This document shows positions 52,079 to 63,670 of a stretch of DNA of 64,000 bases, piece after piece. Both the position numbers and the translations under genes were made by a program. The first letter of the stretch is position 1. Each line of letters opens with the position of its first letter. Source of the DNA: Solea solea (lineage: Eukaryota > Chordata > Actinopteri > Pleuronectiformes > Soleidae); contig NC_081149.1 in assembly GCF_958295425.1 (NCBI RefSeq), forward strand, positions 6,477,194 through 6,541,193, read 5' to 3'. The notes under the pieces were generated by a model. It ran no database searches and was not told the DNA's origin. It worked only from the letters and a program-made list of their open reading frames with translations.

Positions 52079-52335
52079 ATCCATCCATCCATCCATCCAT
52101 CATCCATCATCCATCATCCATCCATCCATCCATCCATCCATCCATCATCCATCCATCCATCCCTCCCTCCCTCCCTCCCTCCCTCCCTCCCTCCATCCAT
52201 CCATCATCCATCCACCCACCCATCCATCCATCCATCCATCCATCCATCCTTCTTCTACCACTTTATTGTCCACATCCCAGCTGACATAGGGTGAAAGGCC
52301 CTGGAAAGGTCGCCAGTCCATCCCAGGGCCACATT
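52079..52335 (+). repeat. ATCC/TCCC microsatellite fused to an L2-like 3' fragment
   Basis: About 170 bases of ATCC units with a central TCCC stretch (about 52161-52192) run into ccagctgacatagggtgaaa and ggtcgccagtccatcccagg, the L2-type block. The microsatellite probably grew from the catccatccatt motif that normally precedes that block. Confidence 0.75.
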
Positions 52336-52358
52336 GATTTGTTGAATCTGCCTCCAAT

Positions 52359-52372
52359 ACACTAGGTGGCAG
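52359..52372 (+). promoter_or_regulatory. CTCF-like motif between rdh8 and the collagen-like gene
   Basis: The plus strand reads acactaggtggcag, close to the CTCF core. Other near matches are at about 47212-47225 (+, CCACTAGATGGTGC) and 51036-51049 (-, CCATTAGGTGGCAG). Confidence 0.35.
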
Positions 52373-54204
52373 TAAGCCTCTTTTTACCTTGTTGATATAA
52401 GGTCGTTCCCTGGTTGTTAGCACGTCCAGCACCATTCTATGTCTTACAACTTACGTTCCATGAACTTTGAAATATTCAACTCTTTCATTTCGAATAAAAC
52501 TGGACTCCTCGTCAGGGCAAGAAATGTACTCGCCTGAATTTTGTTGATTTTTCGTTAACAGCGTTTTTGTCGCTGTTGTATTATTTTCCATGTATTCTGG
52601 CTTCTTTTATTATTTATGAGTCTGATCCAACTGAACGTATACAATAGCAGTTGTGGCTCGACTCCCAATCGCGTTATCTGGGTGTGATAGTCTGACTTTG
52701 CGAATTTTGATTTAGCACCATTTTAGTTAGACTAACATGTGTATTTTAAAAATCAGACTAACACAAGAACATTTTAGATCTCGCGTTGCCTGGTGAAACT
52801 CCCTCGCTGCACACAGGAAGTAATTCATTTTGTGTCGACACAGATTGAGGCAACACCAGCACGTTCAGTGGTTTGAGGTATGAATGCTTCTTGACTCCGC
52901 CCACCCCTGCTCTGCTGCTGTACACATACAAACGCTCCCTCAGTCAGGTCTGATAGTTTTGCCAGACAGCAGCAAACAAATAATGTAAAAATAAAGCCTC
53001 AACATGACCTCAACATTTAGTCTCTGTTTATTTACTTTAACGAAGCTTTGACTCCCATCATTTCTCTCTGTGGGTAAATTATGTTTAAATTAAGGATTTG
53101 ATTGCAAAATATATTGGAGCGGCATCTCTGGATTGAATAATAAAACTACTACTCACAATAATGATGATAGTAAATGCAGTGTGACTTTTAAATGGATGTT
53201 TTTTCCCTCTGTTTTTTTCCCCTCTCACTTGGAAAATTGGCTCCAGCTCCCACTTATACAAAGGCCTGTCAAAACTTGGACTCTACAAAGTTATCTTTGG
53301 TAATTTTCCAATTACACAAGGCCTTCAATGGTTCTGTCATAGAGCATGTTTGAACTGAATACCTGAATTATTTTAACTACTGGCAGGATTTGACGCTTCC
53401 TTCATTATGTGATCAAAATCAAGAGTGTTTGGGTTTTTTTTTTAATATCAAAGGATTGAAAATGTCTTTACTCAATGTCTGTGAAGGTGAGAGATGAATC
53501 ATCTCTCACCCAAAAGGTCTCTTCAGGTCTTTACTATTTCTGTGATTAGATAGATAAGTTGAGTCTAATTTAGGTAGCTTTGCTTCCACAAAAAAAACAG
53601 GAATCTTCTCTTGCCTGGTTACTTTACCTGGTGGGATGACCGCTCAAATTCAAGTTGGTGCAACCACGCAATAATCCATCTTATTGATCAGAATGATGCA
53701 TTTTAGCCCGGCGTTAACTCCTGCCCTGTCAGCAGCCAAGTGACCTCTGACCTGAGAGGATTCAGCCTCCAGCCTTGGTGGTCAAGCTTCAGCATGAACA
53801 CGTATTACAGAAATGCCGGACTGATGATGGAGATAACCTGCAGTCCACTCTGCAAACGCCTTCCCCTCATTTAACTTGTCAGGAGGCTGATGACGGAGCG
53901 AACGCTGTCAACCCCTCCGCAGTGAAGTTCAAAGCCCCAGAAGATAATTGGGTCAAACCTGTGATCTTTGCCGTCAGCTGGGAGTTAAAGCCGCTACTGC
54001 CGGGGTCAAAATCTTAACAATTAAGCACAGAAATATGTGAAAATGTTTGTATTTTGAATCAGAGGAGTTGGAACAGGTAAAGTACACAATTCCCTGAGGC
54101 CCAAAGAGTGATGGACATGAGTTCACAGCAGTGACTATGGGCAGGGCCGTACCAAGCCTTCATGAGGCCCTAAGCATGTTGATTTTGGGGCCCGTTATCT
54201 ACGC

Positions 54205-54558
54205 CAGGGGTGTCAAACATGCGCTTACAAACTACGCTTACAATTTAAACGTAATGTCAAATACAATATTTTTCACTTCCAGATACCTGTGACTAAATGT
54301 TTGTGCCTTTATAGATCCAGTGTGATGTGTAAATGGTAAATTTAGGCATGATATCTTTGAAAATGCACTTATATTTCTCAAGAAATGTCATATTTTGTAA
54401 AGAATATCCTTCATTAAATGTAAAACAAAGGAGAAAAAACAAAGTTCTTGTTGTTCATAAGTTATTATTATTATTATGCTATGTTTACTGGTCTGGCCCC
54501 CTTGAGATCAAATTGTGCTGTATGTGGCCCCTGAACCAAAATGAGTTTGACACCCCTG
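54205..54558. mobile_element. Non-autonomous hAT element with 8-bp target duplication
   Basis: The ends caggggtgtcaaac and gtttgacacccctg are perfect 14-bp inverted repeats of the hAT type. The flanks atctacgc (54197-54204) and atctatgc (54559-54566) form an 8-bp target-site duplication with one change, as expected for hAT. The 354-bp interior has no transposase. It lies about 1.7 kb upstream of the collagen-like first exon. Confidence 0.88.
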
Positions 54559-55959
54559 ATCTATGCCATCAATAAAGCATTAAGTGTCATCCACATGTCA
54601 GTCTGGCATGTTTTTACCCATATTTTGGCTTTAATCTTAAATGCTAGCAGTCGCAGAAGAATGGTCTGGTGTTGATTTCACATAGTATTCAAAATGGAGG
54701 TGGACATGGTGTCAGCCTACAGAAAGAGTTGGACATTTCACAGGTATAAATAATCACATTAATGATGGCTGGGTTCCATTTAGCTTCCTCAGTTTCAGAA
54801 TGACACATTGTCCTGACTTACATGAACTGAAAAAAGCTAACGTGATCAATCTCACCCCTGTAACATTCAATGGTTTGACTGGAACAAGTGTCAAAATGGT
54901 CAAGATGTCACCCGTAGGAATATAAACTTCCATTTTGAAACCTTGAGATTCACCATTTTGACATTTTGTAAGCAGAAGTTGGACGTTTATTGTTTGTTTT
55001 TCCTCCAATCGGGATCATCATTTACAAAACTGACATCGAGTTCTGTTGAAGACGAGCTGAAACTAACTGATTGAGATCATTAACGTTCACTGACGTTATA
55101 AATCTAGTGAGAATTAGTGTGATTTACAACCGATTCAAAAGCAACAGTAAACTTGGATGTAGGCCGCATTTTTCTGCCTGAACCCGACCAAATCCAACAC
55201 ACATCCTGTTTTTTTTGTCACGGTGAACTCTGACTGTCACACACGTGGTCGTCTGACGTTATTTATAGTTTATAAAGCAAATGACAAAAGTCATTGTAAC
55301 ATCCAGGAGGAAGGACACACACACACACACACGGACACCGATACACACAAGTCAAACACTTATGAGTTTAATAAAATGCCAGACTCACTTTAACAACAAT
55401 CAGCTCTTCTTTATTAACTCTTGTTGAACTGTAACTGCTGATTTACATAATCCAAACATGGTGCTTTATTTTGAGTTGTGGTGGTGCGTTCACTGTCCTG
55501 TCGTAAAAAAAGTAAACCCCCGTTTTAAACAGGTCAATCACTTTTATATTTCTACTTATTATAACTCATTTTTTACCTCGTCATTTATTTATAAATATCT
55601 GCACTATATTCTCAATGAAGCAATTAACTGAAATTTAATTTTTAATTCATCTTATTGCACAATATGTTTTTTATTAAAATAACTTTTTAAACATATTAAG
55701 TGACTTGACCGAACTCGACCGAGCCAGAGAATTATTACTGGATTTTTGTCCAAACCTGGTCCCATCAGGACCCTACAAGGTCCCTTTCACTTGGAGTCCA
55801 CAAAGTCTCTTGAAACGCCCCTGCTCTCAGGTGCTTGTTCAATAAAGTTGAAGATGAGAAGAAAAAGAAAGAAAAAAACACGGCACTGACAGGTGAGAGC
55901 GTGGTTACACCAGGTCTGTGGCTCATGATGGTGGACCTGTCAAACGGTCAAAGGTGATT

Positions 55960-56244
55960 TATGGTGGAGTCGCCGTCTTTATGGGAGGGGAGGAGGCGGA
56001 GGAGGTGGAGATCCGACGGAGGGAGGGAGGGAGGGAGTGATGGTGAGAGGGAGAAGTTTGAATGAGAGGGTCAGAGAGGAGCCACCACTTCCACCATCAC
56101 CACCACCACCACAAACAACTTCTCCAACAGTCACGCGCGTGGACCTACAGGCTGCTCTGCGTCTCTTCCCGCATATGGCTGCGTAGATCCCGCACACCAA
56201 AGTTGCGCAGAGTGAAGGCAGCGGAGTTTTCTGCGCGAGGAAAC
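55960..56244 (+). promoter_or_regulatory. Putative promoter and 5' UTR of the collagen-like gene
   Basis: The segment holds GGGAGGGGAGGAGGCGGAGG-type purine-rich/GC-box sequence at about 55982-56003, a GGGA repeat at about 56017-56037, and a CAC repeat at about 56088-56112. No TATA box is seen, which agrees with the TATA-less promoters known for type V collagen genes. An in-frame upstream ATG at 56062 has a weak context (T at -3) and would add a histidine-rich leader before the signal peptide, so I prefer the ATG at 56245. Confidence 0.35.
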
Positions 56245-56329
56245 ATGGAGCATTTAACGAGGAGCAGAGCGCGCAGGAGAATAGCGCAGTTTCTTTTCAT
56301 CCTGTTCCATGTGACAGCGACACGAGCTG
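56245..56329 (+). CDS. Signal-peptide exon 1 of a probable fibrillar collagen (COL5A3-like), partial gene
   Basis: The ATG at 56245 has a good context (A at -3, G at +4). The exon encodes 28 residues: a basic start (RSRARRR), a hydrophobic core (IAQFLFILFHV) and a small-residue end (TATRA) suited to signal peptidase. It then meets the donor GCTG|GTAAAG in phase 1. In COL5A3 the signal peptide is followed by Asp-Pro-Val-Asp; a GAC codon split after its G would fit this phase. The exon lies about 15 kb upstream of rdh8 in divergent orientation, as I recall for human COL5A3 and RDH8. I see no second exon, so the collagen identity rests on position, phase and the signal peptide. Any other secreted-protein first exon remains possible. 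Confidence 0.5.
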
Positions 56330-58634
56330 GTAAAGTATCTGAACATGGGGGGGAAAAGTGAGGTGAAATAACACGAGAAGTTTCTATAAAGTGCTGCGTT
56401 ACAAACACCAGACAGTTAAATAAATAAATAACTAAATAAGCATGCACTCTCTGTCAACCTCTGTTTATGAAAGATTATGATGATTGTGTGTGAAGATAAT
56501 GCTGCAGCTGAAACCTGCTTTACAAACAAAGAGCAGACTCTTTGAACTGTAAGAAAAGTTTTGCAAATGAACTCTATCATGAAATATGTAAAAATGTAGT
56601 CTGTAGTTGAGTCTGAGTTTACCAACAAAGAGCAGACTTTAGTTTAGAAGTTTAGAAAAGTTCCATAACTTTGAAAATAACCTGGAAAACCAACCTTAAA
56701 AAAGACAAACGCCTGAATTCAAGTTCGATCTTTTGCCTGAATAAATGTCATGCATTGTTCAAATTAGATCATGGTAATTGTGTGAATCTGTGTGAATGTG
56801 ATGCTGCTGCTGCTGAATCCTGGTTTACAAAATAAGAGCACTGTCCAATAACTTTCAGAAAAACTTTGCAAAGAAACAGAATCTGTTCTCTCTGTCACCC
56901 AGTGTTCATCATGGGTCATGGTGTGTGTGTGTGTGTGTGTGTTTTCTAGGATTTGTACCTCTGAAGTAGTCCCAATGGCAATTTGGTCCCAATGAGACCA
57001 AATCCTGGTCCTAATGAGACCGAAGCTCATTTCTGAGGAACTAGTTAAGTTTAAGACTAAGATTTGATAGGGATAATGCTTTGTTTAGGCTATTCAAATG
57101 AATAGAGGTCAATGCAGAGTCCTAAGTTGGAAGAATAGCTGCACACAAGTGTGCGTGTGTGAATGAATTTGCTGCTGAATCCTGCTTTACAAAATAAGAG
57201 CGGACAAAAACTACTATTTAGAAAAGTTTCCTAACTTTGCAAATAATCTGCACTGTGGAGGAACTTAGTGTCAGGTGGTTCGAGCTGTGGGATTCACAGA
57301 GAGGGAGAGAGAGAGGGAGAGAGAGGGAGAGCTCATCAACAGTGAGCTGTGATGATGTCAGGTTAGAGTTTGCTTGTGACCGGCGTCGGTTTACTGTGAA
57401 AAGGTTTAACGTTGGCTCGAGAAGGAGGTGAAACGGCAGAACGCTGGTGGAACTTGAGTAGATTAAAATTCCTGTCATGGATCTGTTTAATGTGTTTCCC
57501 TCTGACTCTGACTCTCACCATGCTGCTTTTATTCCGGCACACTTGAGTATGTGACTCTTGTAACCACTGGGCCTTTTTGGGACAAAAGTGGCTCATTTTT
57601 CAAATGATCCACCTGCAAAAAGACAAATAATGGTCTCGTTTGTGTCTAATAGAAGAAGCAGAGGTCCTATTTGTGCTTCTGTTTTCCGTGGTTTATGTTT
57701 GTTTATCTTTTTCGTTTCCCTCTCGGTTTGCGAGAGTAACTGTCTCATATCCAGAGATTTGACAATAAATGAAATAATATAAGAGACATAAAAATTGTCT
57801 CAGTGTAGCGGAAAGCTTTATCCCCCCCCCCCCCCCCCCCTAAATTGTCAAATTGTGTTTTCATTTCGAACATTAAATGCCACTTTGCCTACAATTTAAA
57901 ACCAACAAAATACCCAAGTGTATCAGTATAAAATGACAGTCTTTTCCTGCAGAAATATTATAATATAATATGTTTTTCCGGCATTTTCTGCAGAGGAAAC
58001 ACTTTAGAATTTGTGTCCAGGGGCGTTTCGAGACACCTTGGGTCCCCCAGGTTAGTTTAGCTTAGTTAGTTTCCTACTATGATGTCATTGCATTCTCTTG
58101 TGGAGAAAAATGTCGTAATCTCAGCTCAGGGCCCCAAGTAAATCGCCTGCTTTGCCTACCTTGTTGTAAATCCCCTTAGCTGTTGTTCACTAGTCGAGTC
58201 TGACTCCACCCACAGTCCCTCAGAGGATGGACTTTTTTGTGAATGGGAACTTCCTTAACTGATTGAAGGGGGCGGGACCTGGAGGGGATGAAAGATCCAT
58301 GCGACAAATGTGTTTTCTGTGAAACCGAGGCTTACATGTGTGAACCAGGCATGGGATCAAATAAGAATTTAAATTCTTTAATTGTAACAAAAAAAATAAA
58401 AAATACTGAATGGCCCCAAAAATACACATAAATCAGGACTGTATGTTGGCGACCATGATATAATAATGATTTTTACCTTTGACAATTATACCAATAATGG
58501 AAATGTATCAGCACTTGACTTATTGTGAGTGCCTTTTAGTGCAATCTGTCATAAAACTGTCTATTTTCTGCCTTATTATTGGACAATTTGCAGTTTTGCA
58601 TCATCACAGTGTCAGTGTCCACATTTGCTGCACG

Positions 58635-59250
58635 TTTTTTTTTTTTTATTTATTATTACAAGATGATGCTATGAAACCCTAATGATAGGGAACATAACAA
58701 AACGATAACAAGAAGAAGAATATGTGCAGGGGTTACATGAAAATATGAAAATAAATAGAGGTATCAATTGTCTTAATTGCTCTTTTTGGCGCTAGATTTG
58801 TTTGTGATTCAACCTTATGAGTAAAAACAGGTTCTCTACTGCCAAATTTGCAATTACGAGTAAGGAAATTCCCAAGAACATCCATGGATTCATGATGAAG
58901 AACCAAATTTTTCCCACATTCAGCAAGTTCTGCAGCCATTTTAAAAACTTCCTCATTCCCACAATAGGCCATTACCACCAGGTTGTGTAATGTGCTGTAT
59001 TTCATTTCGTTTGGCACACTGCTCTCTGTCATCCATGCCCCGAGGCCGCGTTGCGAGTATCTTCCACTGGCAGGAGACCGTTTACTCACAGGTGCTGCAG
59101 TTTTAGGAGTCTTCCTGACGTGCCTCGACGGCAGGAGTTCACCCGGTGGTCACCGAGAAAGTGCGTTGAGAAAACATCTCGTGTTCACCTGCGGCTCGCC
59201 GACATGCGCCAACTCTACGTCTGGCAGGAAAATTCATTGGCTGGAATAAA
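58635..59250 (-). pseudogene. Unidentified open frame with poly(A)-like tail (possible retroposed sequence)
   Basis: On the minus strand a frame stays open from about 59155 to 58733, roughly 140 codons. It has a varied, protein-like composition, for example STLHNLVVMAYCGNEEVFKM and SMDVLGNFLTRN. I do not recognise the family. Downstream the minus strand reads AATAAATA followed by a run of 13 A (58647-58635), suggesting insertion of a reverse-transcribed RNA. Upstream a TGA interrupts the frame near 59155, and an acceptor-like tttttattccag lies near 59250. It could be a retrogene fragment, part of a transposon, or chance. Confidence 0.35.
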
Positions 59251-60123
59251 AAGCGAAGTGAGCCAAGTTACATGAGTGGATTCAAGTGGCACCGCGAGTC
59301 GCGGTGTCCTCCGCTCTCTAATGACGGCTTGTGTAGTGTAAGAGGCTGGGATTACTTCACACTGGATGGGACACATGGTGGCAGTGATATGGCAAACATG
59401 CAGATATGTGCATGTGGCTGATAATGCTCTTTGTGCCTCTGGGTCTCGGAGATTTGGTGTGCATATGTGTGTGTGTGCTACAGTGAAAGAATGTTTTCCC
59501 ATATGCCTTCAGTGTGTGTGTGTGTTCGAGAGATGAGAGAGCACTTTGTAGTCATGTTTGCTGACAGGAAGTGAGACATTCTTGCACACGTCCACAGTTA
59601 GTTACATTTAGAATCCTCTGTTCTTTTGCCTCAACACAGTTTTCTTTTCCGTCTTGTTTTTTTTTTTTTTCAATTCAAAGTCAGGGAATAGGGACTGTTT
59701 GTTTTTTCTATTATGTGCCTTATCTATTCATTTAGATCATCTCCCTCGGCCTGCTCATGCCTTCATCCTTCACTGCCTCTATGACGGAGGGGAAATTGTG
59801 CATATAGCCCACCGACTGCATCCCGTTTGATCAGACTTCCTTGCCAATCCCACACCAGACGTCCCAGTGGAGGACGGCAGGCCTTGTTCGCCTTTGATCC
59901 GGCAACAAATTAGTGGCAAAATAAAAAGGGCCTCTGAATTTAGCAGGGGAGCGAGACCAGGGAAAGTGAAAGCTTCAGTGCCTTTCTATGTTACATGAGG
60001 TTTTCTGATGGAAATATTGAACATCAGACTTGCCAGAGATGCTGATGCTGCTGCAAGTGACGCATCGGAACTGCCTCTCAGACTTTGGCTCAATCTCATA
60101 CCAATCCTGGCCTCAACCACTTA

Positions 60124-60545
60124 AGGCTGTGGTATACTTCCACAAATTGCATCATCAACACACTTTTTGATACCACAGATTTTGGTACCACTCAAAAAGA
60201 GCTTGTTGTGTGCATATGGACCATCCCACCGCTAGGTGGAGTACAAGCTCCGCTCACTAAGCAGAAAATAACATTTTGACAACAGAAGAAGTAGTTGCCA
60301 ACGATAGTCATCCGAGCCTCGAACCTGGCTGATACCCCGACTCCCCTGCCCGACGGGCCTTTCAGCTTTGAGCCGCTCGAACCAGACGTGTCCGAGGATG
60401 CTGTAGCATCATTATCTTGTTCTTTGGTAGGAATGCGTCCTATTTCCTGCGTCCAGACTTGTACCGCCACCCGATACCCGGTGAAGTGGGATACTACAGG
60501 ACCCTGAGGGGCAAGTATACCAGGGTTCGCGATATGCCTTTAGCC
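60124..60545. mobile_element. Inverted-repeat element with an internal open frame
   Basis: The left end ggctgtggtatacttcc and the reverse complement of the right end (ccctggtatacttgcc) share GGTATACTT in the proper inverted arrangement, with weaker similarity around it. Inside, the plus strand has an open frame reading TPTPLPDGPFSFEPLEPDVS that looks coding in composition, though I recognise no family. I infer a MITE-like or captured-exon element. A target duplication was not established. Confidence 0.45.
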
Positions 60546-61694
60546 CTACCCATCTTCGGGTGTCGACACAGGGTGACTCTATGAGATAGCTGGCTAGGCT
60601 GAATTTTAAGGCCTTATAAGTCCTTGAAACGAACATTTTTCTTCAAACAAATCCATGGAAACTGAAGCCACCGCTGGTGAGCAGGTTATGCTGCTACTGT
60701 AACCCCAACAATAAAGTCTCTTGTACATTCCATAAACTGGTCCAATGACGTTGTCTCGATCAAATCAAGGTTTATGACAATTTGTCCCACAAAAAAAAGA
60801 AAAGAATCCAAGACGGACACTAATGGTACCGTCATGAAGCTAACATATCTTTAGCATGTTATGCTCCTGTGCTAACCATAGCAAAATGTGTTTGCAGTCT
60901 CTTGTGCTTACCATAAACATGTTGAAGACTTTTTTTGACATATTTACACTTTGCTTCAGACAAATGCATAAGAATTGCCGTAGTTCATGCTAGCAATATA
61001 ACTTGTTTTTATGACACTGATGTTGAATCTCGGGGAAAAAAATATCATGCTTACGTGATGATGTATCATGTTCTTGAAGGGGGTGTCCAATTTCGTAGGG
61101 CTAGATTTTAGGGGTAAAACGATATGGGGCAAAAATGGGATTGGGAACTTCTGATGATGCGAAATTCTGCTCCAAATTGTGCTTAAACACTTCATTGTGC
61201 CTTAACCTCAATCTATAGTATCCATCACACATCTGGCATCAAGAAATGGAGTCATTTCCTGCCTCTCAGGCTTCTGTGCGTCTCATCACTGAATGCTTCA
61301 AGCTGCTTTTCTGTTTCTTTGCGACAAGTCGGAGATGCTTCCTGTAGAATCGTAATGAGCAGACATCAGAGGGGCCTGACCTCATCGCCGTGTCCTCCCA
61401 TAAGTCATCTCGCTCTTTATCCCCTGTTTTATGGGCCTCATTATCATACTCATCCGTCTCATGCACCTCTCAGCAGCAGGTCACGGTAGATTGCTTTCCT
61501 ATACCGATGCAATGTGGAGACACTAATGCTAACCTTGGTGACATCTTGACCCCTTGCTCACATTTCTGCTTGACTAAACCTTTTTAACACCTCTATAAAA
61601 TAGAATGGATATAGTTTTCTTGTTTGCAACAAAAGGAGTTGCCCATTGCTACTTCAGTCCTACCTTTTAGGCTTCACTTTTCAAACATGAAGTA

Positions 61695-61795
61695 GGACCC
61701 AAGTAGCAGTTAGCCACCAGGGGGCGACTGCAGGCTCAGTTTGAATGGAAGTCTATGGTAATTTCAGCTTCTTCTCCCCAGTTGATTTATAACAA
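61695..61795 (+). repeat. Dispersed repeat carrying a CTCF-like motif, second copy
   Basis: This contains agccaccagggggcgactgc, tggaagtctatgg and, at the end, ccccagttgatttataac, which is the reverse counterpart of the copy at 50815-50892. CCACCAGGGGGCG lies at 61714-61726. Confidence 0.5.
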
Positions 61796-63619
61796 TTAAT
61801 CAATCAGTCAATCAATCATAATTTGCACATCTTTGGTAACACATGATGTCAATTTTGTAAACTATGGCCCAATTTAAAGGAAAATAAATAATAATTTAAG
61901 GCACATATGAGTGGACATTGTGTGATTGACAGCTGGTATCGTCCAGTAGGAGCTTGTTTGCAGGTGACCTCTGTGAAATTCCAGTTTCAAAAACTGTCAT
62001 GGCCCGCGTCAAATCACAAATCTCAGAATTGGAAGATCAATTCCATTCCCTATATATGGTCTACAAGTGTATTCAACATCATAAATGCATCCTTAACAAC
62101 AAATGTGGCAGAAGCCGTGGAGACACTGAGAGACACGTCCTTCACTTGGCTCAATACCACATTTTTGTGTGCAATATTGATAAAGAAATCCCATCACTCG
62201 AGTATCTACCAATACTGATATCAGTCTGAGAGAGTCACAACACGGTTGTGTTGATGAATTGAAGCACAATCACTCAACTGAAGTTGCAACTTGAAACTGA
62301 GTTGAAGAATTAACAATTAATACTGAAACTGTGGTCATTTTAGTCGAGAAATGTGTCACCAATTGATTTAACATGTATTGGTAGACATTACTACAGATAT
62401 TTGTGCAGTTGGTGCCATTAAAAGGGGACTGAAGTGATACGTTTGCAAGTGCAACCATGGCAACACTGTCACCCATGTTAATGGTACTTCGTTCTATTAT
62501 GTGTTGCACTTTTGCTCCACAGTGGTGGCTGATAACAGCCTGTTTGTGACATTAAACATGACTTACTGCAGGAGAAACAGCTCCTTTACTGGCAATGGGA
62601 AATGAGTCAATTGCCCTTGTTAAGTAGGTTTAATCATGTTCAAAACAACCCTGCATTTACCCACATATTTTACTGTGGAAGAGGTATTACTCAGTCATTT
62701 GACCTTGTATTTAATACTGACTGTATCCATTCCCACTGCACAGAGGATCCAGATGTTAGTGGGTGTTATTGTTTTTTTTTTCAAATCAGTGGGAGAAAAA
62801 ATCTATAGAGATACATAACCTTGGTTCCACTGAGGCCCATACATTAATGAGTATTTCTGCTCTTGTATAAAACCTTTGTTACACGTGTTGTTTTTACGTG
62901 TGTGGGAGCAGGGATGGTAGTATTTGATGTATAGCAGCTCTGGTGTTACATTTCCATAATAGCTGCCTCGCTGTTGTGATGTCTGTGAGACTAAGTGATG
63001 GCTTGGGGTTGAAACATTTCAAGGGTTTGGTCATGTGTGTGCTTGCATGTTTCTGGATGGATAATCCTCTGTGCCTAAGGTGCAAACTGCATTTGTCGTG
63101 TAGAGTGTGTGGTATCCTGAGACAGCACAAAACAAAAACCTTAAAACCTCCTCCACCTCTTAACGGGTGATTAGGAAAAATTGGGTCAGGCTGGGTTATA
63201 ACGGCCAGTGTTAGGCTCGCAGTTACACTTCTGCTGAGCGAATAGAACCACACGTGTGTTTGTGTGTGTAGTGGCTGCTTAGTTATAGAGGCCTTGAGAG
63301 GCAGGTGTTTTCTCTATGGGCCAAGAAGCTTTTGGCCCGTCGACCCAACCTGCTGTGAGCAAACATGAGCAGAACAAACTGTAGAGATTGAAGCATGTGG
63401 TGCTGATGTGAACTGGAAGGAAATGTGTGACCACATTCCACCAATTTTTTTTCTTTTATTTTTTTTCTTGCCTCACTCCACTGTTGCCAAGTACTCGCTC
63501 ATAGTAGCAACTGTTGGGTTTCTCTCAATGATAACATGAGTTCACAACCTTATGTAGTAAAGTTCCTCGGAATTATGCATGTTTTGATTTTGCTTTGCTT
63601 AAATGTAGACGATTTCAGT

Positions 63620-63670
63620 TCTAGCCATACTCGCACCTCGTCGACGGGCCACGGTGTATTTTTGCACCAT
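63620..63670 (-). repeat. Short fragment of the Myb/SANT-bearing repeat
   Basis: The minus strand reads aaatacaccgtggcccgtcg, matching the start of the Myb/SANT core at about 10867-10886 with one change. The rest of the element is not visible here. Confidence 0.45.

Larger units (their letters stand above)
42873..54196. other. Intergenic space between rdh8 and the collagen-like gene
   Basis: No coding exon is supported. It holds LINE remnants, repeat A copy 2, the two-unit repeat near 48900, C runs (47754-47766, 49657-49676), a poly-A run (44542-44563), the ATCC array and the CTCF-like motifs. The block 45770-45990 has a perfect octamer ATGCAAAT (45937-45944) and several ATTA cores and might be regulatory. 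Confidence 0.55.
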
